Both the position numbers and the translations under genes were made by a program. From assembly GCA_017552965.1 (NCBI GenBank), contig JAFZNQ010000009.1, forward strand, positions 156,564-220,563: a stretch of DNA of 64,000 nucleotides, given 5' to 3'. Shown in pieces: positions 57,724-64,000 of the stretch. The stretch's first letter is position 1, and the number at the start of each line of letters is the position of its first letter. Under the pieces are notes generated by a model that was given only the letters and a program-made list of their open reading frames with translations, searched no databases and had not been told where the DNA came from. Origin of the DNA: Abditibacteriota bacterium. GTDB taxonomy: Bacteria; Armatimonadota; UBA5829.

Positions 57724-59165
57724 TTGTCCAAAGATCCAGCGTATCTCAGGCCCGCTCTGTAGCCGCCTTCAAGACAGCGCAGCAGCAGCTCTCTGCCCAG
57801 CTCCTCATCGGCCTGCGCCAGCAGCCATTGTATCCTGGCCAGCCTGGGCGATTCGCAGGTGACGTCGCAGCCTCTCAGATATCTCTTTTTCAATATATCC
57901 AGCCGTCTCGTGAGCTCCTTCAGAGGGGGCTGCGTTTCGTCGGCAAAGGGCGTCCGGGGCTTGGGGACAAAGATGCCCGCAGAGGCGGACAGGCTCAGGG
58001 AAGGATGCTCTTCGTGCAGCCGGGAGACAAGAGTCTGTATGCCCTCTATGTCCTCGTCGGTCTCCCCGGGAAGGCCTGTCATAAAATACATCTTCAGCCG
58101 CCTGAAGCCCGCCTGCTCCACCAGCTCCGCAGCATGGAATATGCGTTCGTCCGGGCAGCTCTTGCCCAGTATGTCCCGCAGCCTTTCCGTGCCTGCCTCC
58201 GGCGCTATGGTCACAGTCTCCACGCCTCCCTGCTTCATCAGGGACAGCTTTTCCGCGTCCAGAGTCTCCAGACGCAGTGAGGACAGGCTGAAGGATGCCT
58301 TTCTGCTCACAAAGCGCCTGCACAGCTCCACGCTGTAAGGGGAGTCAAACACGGCGGCCCCCACCATGCCGTAGCAGTGATACTCCGGCAGCTCCGGCCT
58401 GCGGATGCGCATGGGGCCGGTGGTATTGCCGGCGGCGCAAAAGCGGCACCTTCTGGCGCAGCCTCTGGCAGTCTCAAAGAGCAGAGTGTCTCCGAATCGG
58501 GCGTAGGGCGTGCATATGACAGAGTGTGGACAATACCTGTCCAGCTCGTGCTCCACCTGCCTTTCGCCGCGGACCCCCAGCAGAGGGGCTGTCATGCCCG
58601 GCACCCCGGAGAGCCGCTCCAGAGTCCCCTGCCGGCCCAGATCTCTTTTTTGGGCCAGTATGGCGCATATTTCTTCATACCGCGGCTCCAGGTCGCCCGT
58701 ATAGACCAGATCCGCAAAGGAATAGAGAGGCTCGGGATTGATGAGCGTCACGCTGCCGCCTATGATGACCAGCGGGTCCTCCTCCCTCCTCTCCCGGGAG
58801 AGAAGAGGTATGTCGGAGCTTTGCAGCATCCCCAGCAGATTGACGTAGTCCATCTCAAAGGCCACGGAAAAGGCCAGCGCGTCCATGGACGCCAGGCTCA
58901 GCCCCTCTTCAAGAGTGACGGGGGCTCCCCCCTTTTCGGGCAAAAAAAACCGATAGACGGCCAGTCCCGGGCAGCAGGAAAAAAAGTGCCACACCAGCTG
59001 ATAGCCCAGAGAAGCCATTCCCACGGTGTAGGTGTTGGGAAATCCTACTCCCACCCTGACGGCGGCCTTGCCGGCCGGGGCGTATTCAAAGAGATGCTTT
59101 TCCGCTGCAAGCAATGCCTGCGTGTCTTTCATCTGCACAAGCGGCGCGGGAGCGCAGGGCTCCAC
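57720..59165 (-). CDS. Radical SAM protein with B12-binding-like N-terminus
   Basis: 481 aa. The N-terminal part (about 35-170) resembles the cobalamin-binding-like domain of TIGR03960-type proteins (VGVGFPNTYTVGMASLGYQLV, PLVIIGGSVTLINPEPL). The radical SAM cluster is Cys236-x3-Cys240-x2-Cys243 (GCARRCRFC), followed by APEAGTERLRDILGK and YFMTGLPGETDEDI. Substrate unknown. The start is uncertain: GTG at 59165 has no clear ribosome site; an ATG at 59132 is the alternative. Confidence 0.87.
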   Translation of the reverse strand: MEPCAPAPLVQMKDTQALLAAEKHLFEYAPAGKAAVRVGVGFPNTYTVGMASLGYQLVWHFFSCCPGLAVYRFFLPEKGGAPVTLEEGLSLASMDALAFSVAFEMDYVNLLGMLQSSDIPLLSRERREEDPLVIIGGSVTLINPEPLYSFADLVYTGDLEPRYEEICAILAQKRDLGRQGTLERLSGVPGMTAPLLGVRGERQVEHELDRYCPHSVICTPYARFGDTLLFETARGCARRCRFCAAGNTTGPMRIRRPELPEYHCYGMVGAAVFDSPYSVELCRRFVSRKASFSLSSLRLETLDAEKLSLMKQGGVETVTIAPEAGTERLRDILGKSCPDERIFHAAELVEQAGFRRLKMYFMTGLPGETDEDIEGIQTLVSRLHEEHPSLSLSASAGIFVPKPRTPFADETQPPLKELTRRLDILKKRYLRGCDVTCESPRLARIQWLLAQADEELGRELLLRCLEGGYRAGLRYAGSLDK

Positions 59166-59174
59166 AAAACAATA

Positions 59175-59188
59175 CCCCCGAAAGGGGG
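59175..59188 (-). terminator. Weak terminator after rpsT
   Basis: Five-G/C-pair hairpin with a GAAA (plus reading) loop, followed on the minus strand by TATTGTTTTG. It lies between the rpsT stop (59202) and the radical SAM start (59165), allowing partial read-through. Confidence 0.55.
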
Positions 59189-59201
59189 CATTATTTCAAA
59201 A

Positions 59202-59462
59202 CTAATCAGCTTTCGCCAGCTTTTTCGCAAGCCTTGCTTTTCTGCGGGCCGCCTGGTTAGGATGAATAATGCCTCTCTTGGCTGCCTTGTCAATCACGCT
59301 GAATGACTCATTCATCAATGCGGCCACGTTGTCAGCCTTTTCGTCAATAGCAAGCTTGGTCTTTTTGGTAAGTGTCTTTATTCTGCTCTTTGTAGAAACA
59401 TTGCGAAGATGATTCTCTCTGGACTTTTTGACGTCCTTCATCACAGATTTGATATTAGGCAA
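59202..59462 (-). CDS. rpsT: Ribosomal protein S20
   Basis: 86 aa, basic, helical, small-subunit protein. It starts MPNIKSVMKDVKKSRENHLRNVSTKSRIKTLTKKTKLAI and has the conserved C-terminal GIIHPNQAARRKARLAKKL. The start codon is TTG; E. coli rpsT also uses UUG, tied to autoregulation, so the rare start is probably functional. The GGGGG stretch about 11 bases upstream is an imperfect ribosome site. Confidence 0.96.
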   Translation of the reverse strand: MPNIKSVMKDVKKSRENHLRNVSTKSRIKTLTKKTKLAIDEKADNVAALMNESFSVIDKAAKRGIIHPNQAARRKARLAKKLAKAD

Positions 59463-59497
59463 ATTAGGTAACCCCCATCTGAAAGTGTATCTTATAT

Positions 59498-59526
59498 ATT
59501 ATATCATATATGCGAATTTTATGCAA
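59498..59526 (-). promoter_or_regulatory. rpsT promoter
   Basis: Minus-strand TTGCAT (59526-59521), a 17-base spacer and TATAAT (59503-59498) with an upstream TG. The start would be near 59491, giving a leader of about 30 bases. Confidence 0.65.
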
Positions 59527-59549
59527 CTGACCGGGCCCCGGCCGGCGTA

Positions 59550-61910
59550 TTATTCTGCATCAGGCTCCAGTATCAGCCTGTCCGCAGGCTTTTCCAGGAC
59601 AGAGTTGCCAAAGGGCTCTCCGTCGTCGGTGAGCTCCACCACCAGCACTCCTTCGGTGAGGTCCGGGTCGTCTCTGAAGGAGATGACTCTTTCCACAGTC
59701 TCGCCGGGATCCAGAGTCTTCTTTTTCTTCCCGGGCTCGGAGAGCAGGCCCTTGTAAAGGTCCTTTTTGATGAGGACCCCCTCGGGGCTGTAGAGGGATG
59801 CGGTGATGAAGGTGGTGGCCAGGGGCCATTTTCTGATGCCGGCGTTCCTGACGCCCAGAGTGACGGTCAGGTCGTCCCCGTTCTTTTCGGGAGCCTTCAG
59901 AGCGATGATGCGCTGATTGTCATCCCTGTCCGCCGTCAGCATGCGGTGCTCCCTGAGATCGACTCTCTTTTTCTTGTCCCCCAGAGTATATCTGATGACG
60001 CAGACGTGACCGGAGCCGGGAGAAATGAGTCTCAGCTTGCCTGTATCCAGATAGCCGTCAAAGGCGCCTATGGTGCCGTCGGGAGTGTCGTCTCTCAGCT
60101 CCAGTCTGGCCTTGGGCCCGGAGTATTCTTCCCTGCCGGAGCTGTCCAGCACGCACACCCTGGCCTCGGCATAGACGTTGTCCGGAGTCCAGCCCTCCAG
60201 AGTGGTGTTGCACACCTGGAGTATGACCCTGTAAGAGCCGCCGGGGGCCACCAGACAGGGCTCGTCCGCCGACACCACGTAAGGCTTGGGCGCTTGTTCC
60301 CTGAGCTCCTTCAGAGCCGCTTTGGACGCTGCGTCTTCGCCGGAGGGCGCGCTCTTCTGTATGACGGTCCTGAAGATGAAGGTGTCGCCGTCGGGCTTGG
60401 CCATGCTCTTGCCGTCCTCCTGAGTGATCAGGTCCAGCTCGCACACAGCCTCGCCTTCGGGAAGAGGCTTGCGCTTGTCGGACATGGGAGCCAGCGCCGT
60501 GTTCATCTGATACAGACCGCCGGGAGCCACGTCCTTCATGATGGGCACGGGCGCCAGACCCTCGGAAAAGAATCTGCCTCCCACGTACCACTTGTAGGCC
60601 AGGGCCGCCTCGCCGGACTTCCAGGTCAGAGTGCCGGTATTTTTGATGACGATAGAGGCCTGCCTGCCGGTCCGGGAGTCCAGAGCCGCGGGCATGGTCA
60701 CGGAGCTGATGATATACGAATAGGCCTTTTTGGGCCGCTCTGCGGCGGATTCCGCCTTCAGGTCTGCTCCGGAGCGGAACACAGGCCTTCTGCCGAACAG
60801 CTCGGCAAACCTTCCGGCCAGCTCCTCATCGGGCTCGTCGGTATATACGGGATAGCCTATGTGGCCCTCGCTGTCCAGAGCCGTCCGCCTCAGCTGCTCG
60901 GGTATGGCGGAATAAAACGCCAGCAGGGCTCCCTCCGGGTCGTCGCAGCCAAACAGGGAGGGGCTGGCAGTGGCAGCGGCGGTCCCTTCGGCCAGACAGG
61001 CCTTCAGGGCCTCTGCTATTTGGCAAATAAAGGGATTGTCTGCGGGTATGACCAGAGCGTCGGCGCCTTCATTCTTCACCAGTCCGGCTATGCTCTCCTT
61101 CAGCCAGCCAGCTCTGCGGGGATCGTCCAGTATGCCCCGGGTGCCTTCGCGGGGATCGAATACCGCCGATCTGAGGGGCTGATCGGCAAATATCAGGGCG
61201 TAGGGGTCGTCGCCTTCCACCGGGACCTCTATGACGTAGGCCGTCCGGGAATACCACTCGTTTTCCTTGAGCTCGCCGTTGATCCTGGGCTCCGCCATAT
61301 AGTGATTGGACACTATCTTGCGGGTGCCCTTGGTGCTCAGGGTGGAAAACTTCGAGAGCAGCAGGTCCCAGCATTTGTCCGGCTGCATAAAGGTGTCGGG
61401 GCCCGACAGACAGTAGGACTTGCCGCAGACCGTGATCCTGAAATCGATGCCTATGGACTTGTAGCTCATATTGGAGCCGCCCAGCTCGCTCCAGGGGATG
61501 GCCAGCTCTATGGAATAGCCCGAGTCGATGTTGCCCGGGTCGTTGAGATTGCCCTGCACGTCCACGCCGTATCTGTGGGAAAACAGCTTCTCCTGCTCCA
61601 GGGCTGTACCGTTGCCCCGCCTGAATTCAAAGCCGCCGGCAGCCGACACGGAGATATAGGCAGTCTTGTCCGTATAGGCTGCGGAGGTCCGGTCGTCGGA
61701 GAGGTTCAAAAAGAGCTCCAGGCCGTCGTCGCCCTCTGTGGGACTGTTGAACTCCTTGTGGACTGCCCGCAGGTCCGGCCCCTGGGCAGACACGGCCACG
61801 TAGAGCATCAGGTCGTCCCAGGTGGTATAGAATTTGATGGTGTCCGTCTGCTGGCAGTATGCAACGGCAGCGACACACAGCATACACATTATGATGAATA
61901 TTTTTCTCAA
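59550..61910 (-). CDS. Secreted CBM9-like multi-domain protein
   Basis: 786 aa with a signal peptide (cleavage near AYCQ, residue 19). The N-terminal part (about 25-190) resembles carbohydrate-binding family 9/DOMON domains (WDDLMLYVAVSAQGPDL, DDGLELFLNLSDDR, GYSIELAIPWSELG). The middle (about 245-370) has a Rossmann-like pattern; the C-terminal half has two or more Ig-like or CARDB-like beta domains (IVIKNTGTLTWKSGEAALAYKWYVGG; VTLGVRNAGIRKWPL). Probably a surface glycan-binding or -processing protein. TTG start with AGGAGA seven bases upstream. Confidence 0.75.
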   Translation of the reverse strand: MRKIFIIMCMLCVAAVAYCQQTDTIKFYTTWDDLMLYVAVSAQGPDLRAVHKEFNSPTEGDDGLELFLNLSDDRTSAAYTDKTAYISVSAAGGFEFRRGNGTALEQEKLFSHRYGVDVQGNLNDPGNIDSGYSIELAIPWSELGGSNMSYKSIGIDFRITVCGKSYCLSGPDTFMQPDKCWDLLLSKFSTLSTKGTRKIVSNHYMAEPRINGELKENEWYSRTAYVIEVPVEGDDPYALIFADQPLRSAVFDPREGTRGILDDPRRAGWLKESIAGLVKNEGADALVIPADNPFICQIAEALKACLAEGTAAATASPSLFGCDDPEGALLAFYSAIPEQLRRTALDSEGHIGYPVYTDEPDEELAGRFAELFGRRPVFRSGADLKAESAAERPKKAYSYIISSVTMPAALDSRTGRQASIVIKNTGTLTWKSGEAALAYKWYVGGRFFSEGLAPVPIMKDVAPGGLYQMNTALAPMSDKRKPLPEGEAVCELDLITQEDGKSMAKPDGDTFIFRTVIQKSAPSGEDAASKAALKELREQAPKPYVVSADEPCLVAPGGSYRVILQVCNTTLEGWTPDNVYAEARVCVLDSSGREEYSGPKARLELRDDTPDGTIGAFDGYLDTGKLRLISPGSGHVCVIRYTLGDKKKRVDLREHRMLTADRDDNQRIIALKAPEKNGDDLTVTLGVRNAGIRKWPLATTFITASLYSPEGVLIKKDLYKGLLSEPGKKKKTLDPGETVERVISFRDDPDLTEGVLVVELTDDGEPFGNSVLEKPADRLILEPDAE

Positions 61911-61933
61911 GGCGTTTCTCCTGTTCTATTATA

Positions 61934-61942
61934 ATTATAGCA
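61934..61942 (-). promoter_or_regulatory. Extended -10 of the CBM9-like gene
   Basis: Minus-strand TGCTATAAT (61942-61934), 24 bases before the TTG start. Confidence 0.65.
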
Positions 61943-61965
61943 TATAATAGAATTCATTGGCAGTC

Positions 61966-63096
61966 TCATTTGCGGCCGGCAGCCTGCTTGTAGGTCCCTA
62001 TATCCGTAATGACGATACCGTCGTAATACCAGGCGAGGATCCTTTTGTGATCCCAGCCCCGGCCGGCCAGCTCTGTGATGCCGGCCTGACACAGCCCCTT
62101 GCCGTGGCCGTAGCCCTTGCCGGAAAAGACCACGTCCTTCTCTATGACGGCCACCGTAAAGAAGGTGCTTTTCAGATTGGCATAGCCCAGCCTGGACCTC
62201 AGGTTGTCCCCGCTGATGCGGACGGTCTTGTCGGCGTCGCCGTCATATACGACCAGAGTCCTGATCCTGCCGGAGGGGGTGCACTCGGCGACAGTGATAC
62301 GGGTGATGGTCCCCAGTCCCAGCAGGGCGGACAGCTTGCTCTTGGGATACACGTAGGTCCAGGACCTGTGCCCTTTCATGTCAGAGGGCTCCTTTTTGGA
62401 CTTCAGATAGGGGGCGTTGCCCTGCTCGGTGACTCCCCCGCAATCCGCGGAATACATGGCTTCTATGGGCACGCCCTTGCAGAGCATCAGCTGACCCGCG
62501 GTGGCGGCTGCCGCCCCCGTGAGCTTTGGATTCTCGGTGACGCCTCTGAAATTCTGGCAGTGGGAAGAGTCGCACAGCTCTGTCTTTGCGGCCCGGCAGA
62601 CAGCGTAGGTCCTGACAGCCACCGCCATGGCCTTCAGGGCCTCGGCGGGAGCCAGAGCGCCTATCTCGCAGGCCAGTACCCCGGCTGTATAGTCCTCCAG
62701 ATCCGTGACGCACACGCCGGACAGGCGGCCCTTGGAGCATCTGATGCGGAGAGTGCCCGCGTAGATCCTGCTGTCTCCCCAGGCAAACTTGCCTGTGAGC
62801 TCCGCCGCGGTCTGTTTGAACTCCTGCCCGTTTATCCGGGCAAGGACCAGCTCACCGGAGGGGACAAAGCTGATCTGAGAGCCGGCGGGTATATCCCGCC
62901 GGGTATCTGCCAGCATCCCCTTGCAGGAGGATATGGTCTTCAGGGTATATCCCCCCGCCGGGAGGCAGGTGAGCTTGACGGGCACCGTATAGGCGTCGCT
63001 GCCGGCTCCCGGCAGCGCAGGCGCCGCAGCCACAGCAGCTGCCGCTGCCAGCGCCAACACCAGTATCGGCAGCCACACTGTCAGCCGTCGCAGCAT
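61966..63096 (-). CDS. SpoIID/LytB-domain protein
   Basis: 376 aa with an N-terminal hydrophobic segment (about 5-25, signal or anchor). The SpoIID domain (about 95-340) has YAGTLRIRCSKGRLSGVCVTDLEDYTAGVLACEIGALAPAEALKAMAVAVRTYAV, SADCGGVTEQGNAPYLKS and VVFSGKGYGHGKGLCQAGITELAGRGWDHKRILAWYYDG. In Bacillus such proteins are lytic transglycosylases acting on denuded peptidoglycan. There is no sign of sporulation here, so a general cell-wall role is likely. It starts one base after the LarA-like stop. Confidence 0.88.
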   Translation of the reverse strand: MLRRLTVWLPILVLALAAAAAVAAAPALPGAGSDAYTVPVKLTCLPAGGYTLKTISSCKGMLADTRRDIPAGSQISFVPSGELVLARINGQEFKQTAAELTGKFAWGDSRIYAGTLRIRCSKGRLSGVCVTDLEDYTAGVLACEIGALAPAEALKAMAVAVRTYAVCRAAKTELCDSSHCQNFRGVTENPKLTGAAAATAGQLMLCKGVPIEAMYSADCGGVTEQGNAPYLKSKKEPSDMKGHRSWTYVYPKSKLSALLGLGTITRITVAECTPSGRIRTLVVYDGDADKTVRISGDNLRSRLGYANLKSTFFTVAVIEKDVVFSGKGYGHGKGLCQAGITELAGRGWDHKRILAWYYDGIVITDIGTYKQAAGRK

Positions 63097-63097
63097 A

Positions 63098-64000
63098 TCA
63101 GAACCTGGCCACCTGCATATACACGGGCAGAGCCTTTCCGCCTTCTCCCAGCACTGCTATCCTGGCTCCGGGCCCCATGAGCTTCAGAGCCCGGTCCACG
63201 GCTCTCTGAGGCGTGGAAGAGAACTTGAAGCCCAGCTTGATCACCGTATCCCGTTCTATGCCGTTTTTCACCATGATACAGGAAGCCTTTTCCTTGATGA
63301 GACGGCCCACGTGGAGCAAATGGCTGAAGGCGGCAAAATCCGTGAGGATGCCGTTGTTCACTGCGGCCACGGTCTCGGACTCTCCGTGATAGCCCAGCTC
63401 TTCTATCTGACTGTGATCGGCGCTGACCCCCTCGGGACAGGGGCTCACCAGAATGATCACTCCCCCGTTTTTCACCATGACGCCGGCGGCAAACAGGGCC
63501 CTCGAAGCCTCCCACAGGTCCCTGTCATAGGGAAAGGAGGAGCATATGACTATGTCGGCATGCTCATGGAAATAGGCGCCGAACACGTTCTCCGCCATCT
63601 CGGCTCCCTTTTTGAAGGCCTCCACCGGGTCGCCGGCTATAAAGCCCACCGGCTCCCCTTCCGTGTTGATGATGCAGTTGACTATGAAGGAAAGCCCTGC
63701 CCTTTCGGCAGCCAGATCCATCTCCCGGCGTATGGGATTTTGGATATTGCCCAGTATCTCGCCCCCCGTATAGAGGCCGCTTTCCCAATAGAGGCGGTTG
63801 GCAGTCTCTTCTCCGGCCAGCCCGGGAAGCACCGCGTCCGCTCCCCCGGTGAAGCCGGATATGTGAGAAGGAGCGATCTGGCCTATGGATATGAGCAGGT
63901 CCGACTCGGTGGCAGTATTGCTGACGTAGATGCGGGTGCCGCTTTCGCTGTAGCCCAGGTCTCTCAGAGACAGGCTGTCGGCGGGAGTGTGATCCAGCAC
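63098..64000 (-). CDS. LarA-like (DUF2088) protein, 5' end missing
   Basis: 300 residues before the right window edge removes the N-terminus (the family is about 420 aa). HISGFTGGADAVLPGLAGEETANRLYW corresponds to the nickel-pincer cofactor region of LarA lactate racemase. At the place of the lysine that binds the cofactor in the Lactobacillus enzyme it has Asp. The C-terminal domain includes GEPVGFIAGDPVEAFKKGAEMA and a Gly-rich end. Probably a nickel-dependent epimerase of unknown substrate. It is co-transcribed with the SpoIID gene. Confidence 0.82.
   Translation of the reverse strand: MLDHTPADSLSLRDLGYSESGTRIYVSNTATESDLLISIGQIAPSHISGFTGGADAVLPGLAGEETANRLYWESGLYTGGEILGNIQNPIRREMDLAAERAGLSFIVNCIINTEGEPVGFIAGDPVEAFKKGAEMAENVFGAYFHEHADIVICSSFPYDRDLWEASRALFAAGVMVKNGGVIILVSPCPEGVSADHSQIEELGYHGESETVAAVNNGILTDFAAFSHLLHVGRLIKEKASCIMVKNGIERDTVIKLGFKFSSTPQRAVDRALKLMGPGARIAVLGEGGKALPVYMQVARF

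Noticed and set aside
1..64000. tRNA genes, rRNA, CRISPR arrays, insertion sequences
   Set aside because: I scanned intergenic regions for tRNA T-loop patterns, regular direct repeats and transposase ORFs and found none.

Overview
The window reads as the chromosome of a Gram-negative, saccharolytic bacterium. No taxonomic marker settles the lineage. Evidence for an outer membrane: an LptD/OstA-like protein with an LptF/LptG-type permease (34233-37465), a TolC-family protein (5970-7334), a KdsC-type phosphatase (55753-56229) and many signal peptides. The single-chain eukaryote/archaeal-type glycyl-tRNA synthetase, the DUF6754 membrane protein with its small partner, a DUF1559-type pseudopilin, a B12-dependent ribonucleotide reductase and many secreted glycosidases together suggest something near Armatimonadota/Abditibacteriota (inference, low to moderate confidence). 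GC is high-50s by eye, except for two AT-rich genes (31606-32409 and 52616-53104). Nearly all intergenic promoters carry an extended -10 of the form TGnTATAAT, and TTG starts are frequent. I saw no tRNA, rRNA, CRISPR array, insertion sequence or prophage.

Left part (1-12684). A truncated glycosidase-like gene follows glyS on the minus strand, then a secreted PHP phosphoesterase. A class A RNase P RNA gene (rnpB, 3989-4316) starts a long plus-strand run: a small DUF6754-partner protein, DUF6754 membrane protein, single-pass membrane protein, TolC-like protein, a secreted and a cytosolic glycerophosphodiesterase, an HlyD-type membrane-fusion protein and two ABC-2 permeases. No ATPase lies in this export locus.

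Middle-left (12731-24124, plus strand). metY, a GH32 fructosidase and trxB come first. An ECF sigma factor, a zinc-finger anti-sigma and three Spy/CpxP-like proteins then form an apparent envelope-stress operon. Next are a secreted ankyrin protein, a DUF1858-def-fmt operon and an alkaline phosphatase.

Middle (24179-37465, minus strand). One operon holds an M29 aminopeptidase, a dCMP deaminase, a HAD hydrolase and a ParB-like/DUF6273 fusion. A secreted phosphodiesterase with a LamG-like domain, a GH127-like enzyme and a pseudopilin follow. The operon lptF/G-lptD-pfp-queD closes the block.

Right part. On the plus strand are a DeoR regulator, a secreted six-hairpin glycosidase, rpsO-pnp with a structured leader, a HAD/deoxyhypusine-synthase-like/PfkB cluster, a URO-D-family protein and nrdR-nrdJ. 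On the minus strand are a secreted protein of unknown family, an accessory islet of small and repeat proteins (52616-55590), the operon radical SAM-BrkB-DedA-kdsC, rpsT, a secreted CBM9-like protein, a SpoIID-like protein and a LarA-like gene cut by the window edge. The window combines conserved housekeeping genes with secreted carbohydrate and phosphate-ester hydrolases, as expected of a polymer-degrading gut or soil bacterium.
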